Part shown: positions 24,170 to 32,360 of the stretch, in pieces
Numbering within the stretch: the stretch's first letter is position 1
Layout: the number at the start of each line of letters is the position of its first letter
Assembly (NCBI GenBank): GCA_003134965.1
Contig: PLDA01000002.1
Location: 248,001-312,000 of the forward strand
From: Vulcanimicrobium winogradskyi
GTDB taxonomy: Bacteria; Vulcanimicrobiota; Vulcanimicrobiia; Vulcanimicrobiales; Vulcanimicrobiaceae
Reading direction: 5' to 3'
DNA length: 64,000 nt
Notes under the pieces: generated by a model
What the model was told of the DNA's origin: nothing
What the model saw: the letters and a program-made list of their open reading frames with translations, nothing else
Databases searched by the model: none
Position numbers and translations under genes: made by a program

Positions 24170-25597
24170 TCATTCGGCGGGAGGCCCGCCGGGGGCGGCG
24201 CCGGTGTCGGGACCGATCCAGACCGTCTGCACGTTGACGAACTCACGAATCCCGAACGCTGAGAGCTCGCGCCCGATCCCGCTCTTCTTCACGCCGCCGA
24301 ACGGCAAGCGCGGATCCGACGCCGTCATCCCGTTGATGAAGCAGTTCCCCGATTGCAACTGCGCGGCGAGACGTTCCGCCAGCGCGAGATCGCGCGTCCA
24401 GAGGTTTCCGCCCAGCCCGTAGCGCGAGTCGTTGGCGAGCTCGACGGCATGTGCAGCATCGCGCGCGCGCATCAACGCCGCAGCCGGGCCGAATGTCTCC
24501 TCGACCGCCATGCGCATCCCCGGACGCACGTCGCCCACCACGGTCGGGGCGAAGTACGCACCGGCCCCGGGAATAGCTTCCCCGCCGAGCAGCAGCGTCG
24601 CGCCGGCGGCGACGGTGTCTCGTACTTGGGCGGCGAGATCGTCGCGCAGATCGGTGCGCGCCATCGGACCGATCTTCGTCGCGCGCTCCATCGGATCGCC
24701 GACGGTCAGCTCGCGGGCCTTGGCGACGAACAGCGCGGCGTAGCGGTCGTAGACGGCGTCCTCGACGATGAACCGCTTCGCCGCGATGCAGCTCTGACCG
24801 GTATTTTGGAAGCGCGCCTTCACGCCGGTCGCCGCGGCTTGCTCGAGATCCGCGTCGGCGAGCACGATGAAGTAGTCGGATCCACCGAGTTCCATCACGG
24901 TCTTCTTGATCGCCTTGCCCGCTGCGGCGCCGACCGACGAACCCGCCGCTTCGCTCCCGGTCAGCGTGACCGCGGCGATGCGATCGTCGAGCACGATCGG
25001 CTCCATTTCCTTGCTGGCCACGAGCAGCGTCGCGAATACTCCGTCCGGCAATCCGCCGGCGCGAAAGATCTCCTCGATCTTCAGCGCGACGCCGGTGACG
25101 TTCGAAGCATGCTTCAGCACGACCGCGTTGCCGGCCATGAGCGCGGGCGCCGCGGCGCGGAAAACCTGCCAGTACGGAAAGTTCCACGGCATGATCGCGA
25201 GCAGCACGCCGAGCGGGCGGAACGCGACGTAGCTGCGCGTCGCGCTCGACCCGATCTCCTCGTTCGCCAGCAGACGCTCGGCGTTCGCGGCGAACCAGTC
25301 GCAGCTGACCGCGCACTTCTCGATCTCGGCTTCCGCCTCGGCGATCGGCTTGCCCATCTCGCGCGTCGCCAGCGCGGCCAGTTCTCCCTTGCCGGCACGC
25401 AACTGCGCCGCCGCCCCGCGCAGCGCCGCGCCGCGCTCGGCGAAGCTGGTCTCGCGCCAGCGGCGCTGCGCCGCCACTGCAGCGTCGAGCCGCGCGCCGA
25501 TTGCGCCCCGGTCGTGCGGCTGATAGCGCCGCAACACCTCGCCCGTCGCGGGATTCAGCGTCTCGATCGACGCGGCGTGCTCGGCTGTCGTGCTCAT
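24170..25597 (-). CDS. NAD(P)-dependent aldehyde dehydrogenase (succinate-semialdehyde type)
   Basis: 475 residues from ATG at 25597. Catalytic Cys270 in NTGQSCIAAKR, Glu236 in MELGG, the cofactor segment IMPWNFPYWQVFR and the C-terminal LPFGGVKKSGIGREL are intact. NTGQSCIAAKR and the overall pattern are closest to GabD/Sad-type succinate-semialdehyde dehydrogenases, but in this operon, before a wax synthase and a fatty-acid P450, a fatty or omega-oxo aldehyde is an equally good substrate guess. Confidence 0.88.
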   Translation of the reverse strand: MSTTAEHAASIETLNPATGEVLRRYQPHDRGAIGARLDAAVAAQRRWRETSFAERGAALRGAAAQLRAGKGELAALATREMGKPIAEAEAEIEKCAVSCDWFAANAERLLANEEIGSSATRSYVAFRPLGVLLAIMPWNFPYWQVFRAAAPALMAGNAVVLKHASNVTGVALKIEEIFRAGGLPDGVFATLLVASKEMEPIVLDDRIAAVTLTGSEAAGSSVGAAAGKAIKKTVMELGGSDYFIVLADADLEQAAATGVKARFQNTGQSCIAAKRFIVEDAVYDRYAALFVAKARELTVGDPMERATKIGPMARTDLRDDLAAQVRDTVAAGATLLLGGEAIPGAGAYFAPTVVGDVRPGMRMAVEETFGPAAALMRARDAAHAVELANDSRYGLGGNLWTRDLALAERLAAQLQSGNCFINGMTASDPRLPFGGVKKSGIGRELSAFGIREFVNVQTVWIGPDTGAAPGGPPAE

Positions 25598-25689
25598 GGG
25601 GTCACCGTTCCCATCCGGTGCGGCCCCTACCGCGGGACGCCGCCCGACAGCCAGAGAACAGGCCGTGAGCAAGCCGACGGAGGGCCGAG

Positions 25690-26283
25690 TTGACGCTCGA
25701 TTACAGCCTGTGGAACGCGATCGTGTCGACCGTGACGTTGCTGGTCGTCGCCGGTGCGGCGTTCGCCGCGCTACGGCAGATCCGGCAGCTGCGCGCCCAG
25801 ACGACGCTCGCCGGCTTGCTCAAGGTGCTCGACGACTGGCGCGATCCGGAATTTCAGCGCGTGATGCAGTACGTCCGCATCGAACTGCCCGCCAAGCTTC
25901 GCGATCCGGAATTCCTCGCGGAGCTCGACGGGCCGATCGACGCGCTGCGGCATCCGGAGATCCATATCTGCTCCTGGTACGAGCAGATCGGATCCTACAT
26001 GAAGCATGGGCTCTTGGACGAGAACGTCATGCTCGACGTCTCGTCGTCGTCGTGCTACGCGACCTGGCAGGACCTGGAGCCGGTGATCATGCGCATGCGC
26101 CGGACGCGCGGCGACGCGTTGTACGAGAACTTCGAGTACATGGCGGCGCGCGGCATCCTGTTTCAGCGCGCCAATCCGGACGGCTGTTATCCGCGCACGA
26201 CGCCGCGCATCGCCCAGCTCCGCGATCACCCCGTGTACTCCCAAGGCCTGCACGAGGCGGAACCGAGCTCAGACGCCGGTTGA
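25690..26283 (+). CDS. DUF4760-like membrane-anchored protein
   Basis: 197 residues from TTG with GGAGG seven bases upstream. One N-terminal membrane helix (about 9-28) is followed by RQIRQLRAQTTLAGLLKVLDDW and a cytoplasmic helical domain containing DPEFQRVMQYV and NFEYMAARGILF. This arrangement, one helix then a helical ligand-like domain, resembles DUF4760 proteins of unknown function. It is divergent from the ALDH gene and converges with the HNH gene, overlapping its end by 15 bases. Confidence 0.65.
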   Translation: MTLDYSLWNAIVSTVTLLVVAGAAFAALRQIRQLRAQTTLAGLLKVLDDWRDPEFQRVMQYVRIELPAKLRDPEFLAELDGPIDALRHPEIHICSWYEQIGSYMKHGLLDENVMLDVSSSSCYATWQDLEPVIMRMRRTRGDALYENFEYMAARGILFQRANPDGCYPRTTPRIAQLRDHPVYSQGLHEAEPSSDAG

Positions 26284-26718
26284 GTGCCGAAGGGCAGAGG
26301 TGTGCACCTTGTGGCAGGACATGCAGAGCGTCTCGAGGTTGTCGAGGTGGTGCACGCAGGAGAGTTGACCGTGCCGACCTGCCGCCGGATCGATGTGGTT
26401 GACCTCGAGGCGACCGGTCTTCTTCGCCGCGCGCCACGCGCGCATCGCCGCCAGATACGCCGTACGCGTGCGATGCGCGACCCGTGCCGGCCGCTTCGGT
26501 CCGCGCGTGCCGCACCTGCGGCAGCGATACCGGTCGCGGCGCTTCGCCGCGCTCCGCGCGACCGACCACCAGTGGTTCGCCCAAAACAGGTCGCCGCAGC
26601 GGTCGCTGCACCACGTGCGCCTGCGCTGCGGCAACTCCGCCGCGCACCACGCGCACGTCCGGTCGGAGAGCCGCGGCGCGAGCGAACAGACCGCGAGTAG
26701 CTGATCGCGTTTCGTCAC
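26269..26718 (-). CDS. HNH nuclease-like protein with zinc knuckles
   Basis: 149 residues from the GTG that overlaps the upstream stop. CAWC and CSDRC near the N terminus and CRRCG further on may bind zinc; the C-terminal half contains an HNH core: LEVNHIDP, about 20 residues, then LDNLETLCMSCHKVHT, with the CxxC that stabilises the finger. Such stand-alone HNH proteins cut DNA in varied contexts, including restriction and repair. It is the last gene of the nrdR operon. Confidence 0.8.
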   Translation of the reverse strand: MTKRDQLLAVCSLAPRLSDRTCAWCAAELPQRRRTWCSDRCGDLFWANHWWSVARSAAKRRDRYRCRRCGTRGPKRPARVAHRTRTAYLAAMRAWRAAKKTGRLEVNHIDPAAGRHGQLSCVHHLDNLETLCMSCHKVHTSALRHSTGV

Positions 26719-27761
26719 CGGAGTTCTCCCGGCGGATCGACGTGCACGACGCGGTCGTGCTCGAACGTGACCGACCACGAAAACGGCGTCGGCGACAGGT
26801 AGCGCCACTCGTTTTCGGCGCGCAGCGACGCGGCGGTGCCGAACTCGTTCGGGTAGCCGTAGCGCCAGACGACCTCGTCGCGCGAGGTGCCCGGACGGAC
26901 CGCAAACCCCTTTCCCATGGGAAGTCGCGGCGGCGCGGCGGTCGTTATCGACGTGTCGACGTGCCACGGATCGGCGAAATGCAGCGTGAAGTCGCACGGC
27001 ACAAGCGCCGGCAGCGGCGACGGCAGCTGCGGCGGCGCGGGCCCGCCGACGACGCGCAACGCAAGCGGATCGAACGCGAGAAACTGCGGGCCGACGTCCC
27101 CGCCCCAGGTCGTGCCCGGCTGGAGGACCTCGGCATGGCCGACCTCGCGGACGACCGCACCGATCCGGACGCCGGCCGGCCCGACGGCCGTGGCCCAGTT
27201 CGGGCACTGAAGCGGGATGTTGCCGTTGCCGTAGCCGTGAACGGCGCGGTTCGCAAAACGCGCGCGCACGTCGCGCAGTCCAGGATCGCCGCCGCGCTCG
27301 TCAGGCCACCAGGCCACGATCGCGCCGATCCCGGCGTTCAGAAACCGGCGGGCGGGAAGCTCGTCGCCGTTCGCGGTGCGCGCAAACCCCGGCAGCGCAT
27401 CGGCCGAGAGCTCGTACATCCCTGGCCGAGGCGGCGACGCGACGGCGATCGCGATCCGGTACGCAGGGCGCGTCCCGGCGTTCGGCACCGCAACGCTCGG
27501 CCCCACCTCGACATGGATCGGCTGCGCCGGCGCCGTTGGGTCAGGGCGAAAGCCGCGATACGCACGCACGGTGAACCGGAGGGCGTGCGGATCGACGACG
27601 AATGCGTCGGGCCCGGAGAAGACCTCCAGACGCGCCAGCCCGTTCTCGGTCTGGAACGCGATCCGCACGTCGGACCGCCCCTGCGCGATCGGCGGTGACG
27701 CGTGCATTACGGCGAGGAGCCCGATCCCCGTCACGGCGGCCGCCGCACGCCGCATCTGCAT
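26715..27761 (-). CDS. Secreted hypothetical protein in the nrdR operon
   Basis: 348 residues; ATG overlaps the VOC gene stop in TGATG. Signal peptide about residues 1-27 (RRAAAAVTGIGLLAVMHASPP). The mature protein is beta-rich and Pro-rich with no recognised domain. The C-terminal 75 residues (GTSRDEVVWRYGYPNEFGT and SWSVTFEHDRVVHVDPP) resemble SmpA/BamE-like 'outer membrane lipoprotein' elements where a GxTxxxVxxxxGxP turn precedes beta strands. This partial likeness is the only functional hint. Confidence 0.7.
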   Translation of the reverse strand: MQMRRAAAAVTGIGLLAVMHASPPIAQGRSDVRIAFQTENGLARLEVFSGPDAFVVDPHALRFTVRAYRGFRPDPTAPAQPIHVEVGPSVAVPNAGTRPAYRIAIAVASPPRPGMYELSADALPGFARTANGDELPARRFLNAGIGAIVAWWPDERGGDPGLRDVRARFANRAVHGYGNGNIPLQCPNWATAVGPAGVRIGAVVREVGHAEVLQPGTTWGGDVGPQFLAFDPLALRVVGGPAPPQLPSPLPALVPCDFTLHFADPWHVDTSITTAAPPRLPMGKGFAVRPGTSRDEVVWRYGYPNEFGTAASLRAENEWRYLSPTPFSWSVTFEHDRVVHVDPPGELR

Positions 27762-28183
27762 CACGCGTGCGTGCGGCGCGCGCAGACCTCGAGCCGCGTT
27801 CCGAGTGGATCGGTGAAGAACACCGCCGGATAGCCCGGGTCGCCGCGCTCGATCTCGCGCGCGCCGATCCCCGGCAGCAGCCGTTCCCACTCGTCGAGCT
27901 CGTCTTCGGGGACGGCGAACGCGATCCGGCTCTTCGAAGGCTGCGCGTCGACTTCTTCGATCACCCCGAAGAATACGCGCGCACGCCCGGGGGCGCCGTC
28001 CGCATAGTATTCGACGGCGTTGTAGTCCTCCGGCGAGCCGTCCTCCCACGAGGAACCGCCGAAACCGACCTTCGCGAAGCGCTTGGTCTTCAGGCCCAGA
28101 CGCTCGGCGAACGCGTCGTAGAACTTCTCGACGGCTCCGAGCGCGGGCACGCGCATGTCGACGTGATCGAGTCCGAGCGTCAT
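27761..28183 (-). CDS. VOC/glyoxalase superfamily protein
   Basis: 140 residues with the N-terminal LGLDHVDMRVPAL strand, which carries the first metal-ligand histidine, an internal beta-alpha-beta-beta-beta repeat, and the family ending YPAVFFTDPLGTRLEVC with the glutamate ligand. VOC proteins are metal-dependent lyases, dioxygenases or resistance proteins. The start overlaps the hemQ stop (ATGA). Substrate unknown. Confidence 0.82.
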   Translation of the reverse strand: MTLGLDHVDMRVPALGAVEKFYDAFAERLGLKTKRFAKVGFGGSSWEDGSPEDYNAVEYYADGAPGRARVFFGVIEEVDAQPSKSRIAFAVPEDELDEWERLLPGIGAREIERGDPGYPAVFFTDPLGTRLEVCARRTHA

Positions 28184-29052
28184 CGCCGCAGCACCGTTTC
28201 TGCCGCGCCGTCCGCGAGCAGCGCGGGCGAGCTTTCGCCGGCCAAAAAGACGCCGAGCTGCGCGACCGAGAACTGCATCCCGGTCCAAAAGCGCCCGAAC
28301 TCGCCGAAGCGCGCCGACGCCGCGTCGAAGCGCATCGCGTAGACCAGCTTCTTGAAGATCAACGGATCGTCGGCGTACAGATCGACGCCCCACTCCCAGT
28401 CGTCGAATCCGATCGAGCCCGAGATCACCTGCGTGACGTGGCCGTGGAACGAGCGCCCGATCTTCCCGTGCTCGAGCATCATCCTGGCACGCTCGTCGTA
28501 CGGCGTGGCGTACCAGTTGTCGTCGCCGGCGCGCTTCTTGTTCATCGGGTAGAAGCACGCGTACCGCCGCGCCGGGATGCGCGCGAACAGCCGGGCCGCG
28601 TTGCGCGGGTCGGACGCAGCTTCGTGCATCATCGTATCGAAGGCTGCGTTCCACGCGTCTGAGTGCGGCTTCAACCCGCGATCGCGCAGCTCGGCGTGGA
28701 ACTTGGCGGTGTCACCGTAGAGGCCGAGCTCGAGGATCGAGACGTACGACTCCATCGGCTCCAGATACTCGCGGAGCGCAAGCTTGTCGACTCGCGCCTG
28801 CACTTCGCCGAGCGCATCGAACGTGTGCGCGTAGTGGGTGAGCATCAGGTCGCCTTTGTGTCCGAGCAGCTGTGCCAGCCCGAGGTCGGCGGCCGCGTCG
28901 CGCGCGAGCGCGGAGAACAAGCCGGACGCTTCGCGCTCGATGGCGTCCCTGCGCGCGCGGTCGAGCGCGTCCCAGCGGCGCCGGTCGAGCCGGAACATCC
29001 GGTGCAGGATCGCCCACCCGTCGAGCGACTCGGGAACGTCAGGATTTCTCAA
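28180..29052 (-). CDS. hemQ: Coproheme decarboxylase HemQ (chlorite-dismutase family)
   Basis: About 290 residues from TTG overlapping the panE stop (TTGA). Features of HemQ: GWAILHRMFRLD start, MLTHYAHTFDAL, SYVSILELG, RYACFYPMNKKR with the catalytic Tyr and Lys/Arg pair, and the haem-region DDWEWGVDLYADDPLIFKKLVYAMRFD. HemQ oxidatively decarboxylates coproheme III to haem b, so the cell probably uses the coproporphyrin-dependent route, classically a monoderm trait. A true chlorite dismutase would be less likely given the YPMNKKR motif. Confidence 0.85.
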   Translation of the reverse strand: MRNPDVPESLDGWAILHRMFRLDRRRWDALDRARRDAIEREASGLFSALARDAAADLGLAQLLGHKGDLMLTHYAHTFDALGEVQARVDKLALREYLEPMESYVSILELGLYGDTAKFHAELRDRGLKPHSDAWNAAFDTMMHEAASDPRNAARLFARIPARRYACFYPMNKKRAGDDNWYATPYDERARMMLEHGKIGRSFHGHVTQVISGSIGFDDWEWGVDLYADDPLIFKKLVYAMRFDAASARFGEFGRFWTGMQFSVAQLGVFLAGESSPALLADGAAETVLRR

Positions 29053-29996
29053 CGTGATCTCACTTCGGAGACGAGCGCCGCGGGACGCTCGCGGTATTTC
29101 GCCCACAGCTGCGGCATGTGCGCGACATCGCTGAGGATCCGCGCGTACGCGGCGTTCACCGGCGCCTGCACGCCCGCCTCGCGTGCCGCGCGCGCGACGG
29201 CCCCGTTCAACACTTCGACCTCGGTGCGATGTTTCGCCCCGCGCAGGTCGACCAGCAGCGAGGGCGGCTTCTCACCGCGCGCTCCGGCGATGCGCGAAGC
29301 GAGCAGGGCGCGCGCGACTGGGGTCGGCAGCGAGGCGACGCCGAGCAGCGCGCGCACCGGATAGCGCGGCAGGTCGATCGCCGCGATTCCGAGCGCTTTC
29401 ATCGTGGCGCGCACTTCGCGGATCGCGCGGATCTCGAGCGCGAAAACGGCGTCCTCCCGTACCAGCCGCTCGGGCAGCACGTCCAGGATCGCACAGGCCG
29501 CGTTCGCGACGACGTTCAGCGCGAGCTTCGACCACTTCAGCGAGCGATAGTCGCCGACCGCGGTCGTCGGCAGCCCGGTCGCGCCGAACGCGGCGAGCAG
29601 CCAGTTGTGCGCGCTCGTCGAACCGACCGGGGCGAAGGCGATTCCGCCGCCTTTCGCCGCGAACCCGGCACCGAACGCGTCGAGGTCGACCGGGACGGTC
29701 AGCGCGGCGGCGACGACGTTGTCCGCGCCGAACGCGGCGGCGAGCAGTTCTTCGTTGCCGACGCCGTTCTGCGGGGTGACGATCGTGGTCGCGGCAGGGT
29801 CCTTGAGCGCGCGGCGCAGCGTCTCGATTGCGGACGGCGTGTCGTAGGCTTTCACGGTGACGAGCGCCATGTCGGCGTCGACGGGTTCGACCGCCGTCAG
29901 GTCGCGCGGCGCATACGACACGTCGTTGCCGATCCCGCGCAGCAGCTCGCCGAGATACGTCCCGACCGCTCCCTTCCCGACCACGTACACTTTCAC
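29049..29996 (-). CDS. panE: 2-dehydropantoate 2-reductase (ApbA/PanE)
   Basis: 315 residues, GTG start. NADPH-binding GKGAVGTYLG at residues 8-17, TPQNGVGNEE, and the catalytic-lysine region DYRSLKWSKLALNVVANA are typical. It reduces ketopantoate to pantoate for coenzyme A synthesis. It starts nine bases after dut, and its stop overlaps the hemQ start. ApbA-fold enzymes can have other 2-keto substrates, but the full motif set supports PanE. Confidence 0.85.
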   Translation of the reverse strand: MKVYVVGKGAVGTYLGELLRGIGNDVSYAPRDLTAVEPVDADMALVTVKAYDTPSAIETLRRALKDPAATTIVTPQNGVGNEELLAAAFGADNVVAAALTVPVDLDAFGAGFAAKGGGIAFAPVGSTSAHNWLLAAFGATGLPTTAVGDYRSLKWSKLALNVVANAACAILDVLPERLVREDAVFALEIRAIREVRATMKALGIAAIDLPRYPVRALLGVASLPTPVARALLASRIAGARGEKPPSLLVDLRGAKHRTEVEVLNGAVARAAREAGVQAPVNAAYARILSDVAHMPQLWAKYRERPAALVSEVRSR

Positions 29997-30005
29997 GACA
30001 TGGCC

Positions 30006-30458
30006 CTATTGGCCGGTGGAACCGAAGCCGCCCTCGCCGCGCGTGCTCGCCGCCAGCGTCTGCGCCTCGCGGAACGCCGCCCGGACGACGGGCGCCACGA
30101 CCAGCTGCGCGATGCGCTCGCCGCGGCGAACGACGAACGGCTCGCGGCCATGGTTCACCAACACGACGCCGACGGGGCCGCGGTAGTCGCTGTCGATCGT
30201 CCCCGGGCTGTTCAGCAGCGTCACGCCGTGCTTCGCGGCGAGCCCGCTGCGGGGCCGCACCTGCACCTCGAACCCGTCGGGGACCTCGAGCGCGAAGCCG
30301 GTCGGTACCACGGCGCGATCGCCGGGCGCGAGCACCAGATCGTCCGTGACCGCGGCGACCACGTCGGCACCGGCCGCACCGACGGTCATGTAGGCCGGCA
30401 ACGGAAGTCCTTTGCCCGCGGGCAAACGCGTGACGGCGACCGTGACCGCCGGCGTCAC
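30006..30458 (-). CDS. dut: dUTP diphosphatase
   Basis: 150 residues from GTG overlapping the nrdR stop (GTGA). All five dUTPase motifs can be seen: AGADVVA, RPRSGLA, GTIDSDYRG, RGERIAQLV and RGEGGFGSTG at the C terminus. It hydrolyses dUTP to dUMP, limiting uracil in DNA and supplying thymidylate synthesis. Coupling to NrdR links it to nucleotide pool control. Confidence 0.93.
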   Translation of the reverse strand: MTPAVTVAVTRLPAGKGLPLPAYMTVGAAGADVVAAVTDDLVLAPGDRAVVPTGFALEVPDGFEVQVRPRSGLAAKHGVTLLNSPGTIDSDYRGPVGVVLVNHGREPFVVRRGERIAQLVVAPVVRAAFREAQTLAASTRGEGGFGSTGQ

Positions 30459-30901
30459 TTGGCGAGTAGGCCTTCGAGCTCGGCGCGAAAGCTCGCGACG
30501 TCGCGGAAGTCGCGGTACACGCTGGCGAAGCGCACGTACGCGACCTCGTCGACCTTCTTGAGCGACTCCATCAGCTTCTCGCCGATCAGCTTTCCCGAGA
30601 CCTCGCTCTCGCCGCGCGCGAACAGCTCGCGCTCGATCGACGCGACGACCTCCTCCATCTGCGCTTCGGAGACCGGGCGCTTCTCGCAGGCGCGGCGCAG
30701 CCCACTCAAGACCTTGTCGCGATTGTACTGCTCGCGCCGGCCGTCTTTCTTGACGACGAACAGCCGCGGAGCTTCCATCCGCTCGTAGGTGGTGAAGCGG
30801 TGCTTGCAGCCGAGACACTCGCGTCGCCGGCGGACGGAGTTGTCGTCATCCCTCGAGTCGACGACGCGGGTCTCGTTCTTGCGGCAGTGCGGGCAGAGCA
30901 G
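30455..30901 (-). CDS. nrdR: Transcriptional repressor NrdR, probable CTG start
   Basis: The ATP-cone part (VVKKDGRREQYNRDKVLSGLRRACEKR onward in two segments) is obvious, but the required zinc ribbon lies upstream of its first ATG: CPHC, DSRDDDNSVRRRREC and CKHRFTTYERM read in the same frame. No ATG, GTG or TTG precedes the ribbon in frame. A CTG (30901) placed right before LCPHC, with GGAGAGG about ten bases upstream, gives 148 residues, the usual NrdR length. NrdR represses ribonucleotide reductase operons using ATP/dATP sensing. It is the first of seven coupled genes. Confidence 0.85.
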   Translation of the reverse strand: MLCPHCRKNETRVVDSRDDDNSVRRRRECLGCKHRFTTYERMEAPRLFVVKKDGRREQYNRDKVLSGLRRACEKRPVSEAQMEEVVASIERELFARGESEVSGKLIGEKLMESLKKVDEVAYVRFASVYRDFRDVASFRAELEGLLAK

Positions 30902-30975
30902 GTCGGGTGGGTCCTCTCCGGGAGCGCTGGGGGTCGCGTGCGACCCTACACCCCTACATCTTGTGGTGCCTGTCC

Positions 30976-31005
30976 AGTATAGCCCGATTTGCTCCCGATC
31001 CGAAA
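30976..31005 (-). promoter_or_regulatory. Probable promoter of the nrdR operon
   Basis: On the minus strand a good -10 TATACT (30981-30976) lies about 70 bases before the nrdR zinc-ribbon codons; the -35 (TTTCGG or TTCGGA, 17-18 bases upstream) is weak. It is in the 120-base gap after the zinc-ribbon gene, so the operon can be transcribed separately. The weak -35 could mean activation or an alternative sigma factor. Confidence 0.4.
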
Positions 31006-31021
31006 GTGAGGGGCCGCGTCG

Positions 31022-31171
31022 CTAGGACGCAGCCCCGATTTTGAACATCTTGGTCCCGCAGACCGGGCACTTGCCCTCGGTCGCCGGGCGGCCGTTCTTC
31101 ATCGTGATGACGTGCGCGTCTTTGATCTCACGCTTGGTCTTGCACTTGACGCAGTACGCTTCGGCTGCCAT
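31022..31171 (-). CDS. 49-residue zinc ribbon protein (DUF5679-like)
   Basis: Short protein starting MAAEAYCVKCKTK and ending MFKIGAAS. Two CxxC pairs (CVKC at 7-10, CPVCG at 35-39) form a zinc ribbon, with a KNGRPATEGK turn between them. This matches DUF5679, small zinc-binding proteins common in Actinobacteria and Chloroflexi. An AGGAGAG stretch lies upstream, a little far from ATG. Probably a nucleic-acid or protein-contact module; function unknown. Confidence 0.8.
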   Translation of the reverse strand: MAAEAYCVKCKTKREIKDAHVITMKNGRPATEGKCPVCGTKMFKIGAAS

Positions 31172-31315
31172 GTACTCGCTCGCTCTCTCCTGGTGGACGG
31201 GCCGCCCGCATGGGCGGGCGGTGATCGCACGGCCCGTTACGGAGGGGAACGCGGGAATCCTTGGAGGTGGCGCCCCTCTTGCCGACGAGGCGGCTGAGCG
31301 TGATGGGCCGGCGTG

Positions 31316-31342
31316 GGTCCTTCGACAAGCTCAGGGTCCGAG
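31316..31342. repeat. Copy of the dispersed CTTCGACAAGCTCAGG repeat
   Basis: GTCCTTCGACAAGCTCAGGGTC is a form of a short imperfect palindrome scattered in intergenic DNA of many high-G+C bacteria; on the other strand its translation gives the familiar spurious LSLSKD peptide. The outer arms GGTCCT and AGGGTCC can pair. Here it sits just before the dprA coding start, which explains the odd codons that a longer N terminus of DprA would include. Confidence 0.65.
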
Positions 31343-31360
31343 CGGCGGTGGGTCTCCCGC

Positions 31361-32230
31361 GTGGAGCTCGACGGCCTGTGCGGCGAGCGCCTCGGCGACG
31401 CTGCGCTCGCCGGGCTGTGGGTCGCCGGGGCGCTGGACGGCCTCCGGGCGCCCTGTGTCGCCCTTGTCGGGGCACGGGCCCCGTCGGACGCAGGCCGGCG
31501 GCGCGCCCGATCGCTCGCCGAGGAGCTGGCGCGGCGTGGGGTCTGCATCGTCTCCGGCCTGGCGCTCGGGATCGACGGCGCGGCCCACGAGGGCGCGCTC
31601 GCCGCCGGCGCTCCGACGATCGGCGTGCTGGGCGGCGGGCACGACCACTTCTTCCCGCCGCGCCATCGCGAGCTCGCAGCGCGCATCACGCTGAGCGGAG
31701 GCGCGGTCGTCTCACCGTACGCGCCCGAGGTCGTTCCGCAGCCCTGGCAGTTCCTCGCGCGCAACGGCGTCATCGCGGCACTCGCCGACGCCGTGGTCGT
31801 CGTCGAAGCCGCCGCGCGCAGTGGCGCTCTCAACACCGCCGGCCACGCCGCCGACCGCAGCATCGCGGTGCTCGCCTTCCCCGGCGACGTCGACCGCCCC
31901 AAAGCCGCCGGCTGCAACGCGCTGATCCGCGACGGCGCCACCCTCGTCCGCGACGCCGATGACGTGCTCGCCGCCCTGCCGCTGCCGCTCGCACCTGCAC
32001 ATCGCGCAGCGCGACGCAACAGCGAGCACATCGCGCGGGACGATGCGCCCGAGGTACGCCGCGTTCTCGCTGCGCTGCGCTGCGGCGCGTGCGATCCCGG
32101 CACGCTCGCCGACCGCCTCGACCTCGCACCGGCCGAGCTCTTTTCGCTCCTCACCGAGCTCGAGTTCGCCGGCCGCATCACCGCCGGTATCGACGGCTAC
32201 ACGATCACCGCCCCGCGACTGCGGGATTGA
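31361..32230 (+). CDS. dprA: DNA processing protein DprA (RecA loader in transformation)
   Basis: About 289 residues from GTG at 31361 (VELDGL); upstream in-frame codons come from the dispersed repeat. Rossmann-fold motifs: VALVGARAPS, VSGLALGIDGAAHEGAL, TIGVLGGG, and SGALNTAGHAADR; a C-terminal winged-helix DML1-like domain follows (about 220-289). DprA binds incoming single-stranded DNA and loads RecA. The N-terminal SAM domain found in many DprA is missing. It implies that competence exists or existed in this lineage, while comM in this window looks disrupted. Confidence 0.88.
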   Translation: MELDGLCGERLGDAALAGLWVAGALDGLRAPCVALVGARAPSDAGRRRARSLAEELARRGVCIVSGLALGIDGAAHEGALAAGAPTIGVLGGGHDHFFPPRHRELAARITLSGGAVVSPYAPEVVPQPWQFLARNGVIAALADAVVVVEAAARSGALNTAGHAADRSIAVLAFPGDVDRPKAAGCNALIRDGATLVRDADDVLAALPLPLAPAHRAARRNSEHIARDDAPEVRRVLAALRCGACDPGTLADRLDLAPAELFSLLTELEFAGRITAGIDGYTITAPRLRD

Positions 32231-32231
32231 C

Positions 32232-32360
32232 ATGGACGTCCCTCGGCTGGGATACTCGCGAACTGAATCGTACGTCGTGACGATTACCGACGAAGAGCGC
32301 CGCCGCACCGGCCGGCGTCGCAAAGAGCGCCGCCGAAGAGAGCGCCGCAGCCAACAATGA
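32232..32360 (+). CDS. Small Arg-rich protein
   Basis: 42 residues; the last 24 are dominated by Arg (RRRTGRRRKERRRRERRSQQ). ATG is two bases after the dprA stop and its own stop overlaps the next ATG (ATGA), so it is embedded in a coupled series. The extreme charge suggests RNA, DNA or acidic-protein binding. It might instead be a fortuitous frame; overlap on both sides favours translation. Confidence 0.45.
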   Translation: MDVPRLGYSRTESYVVTITDEERRRTGRRRKERRRRERRSQQ

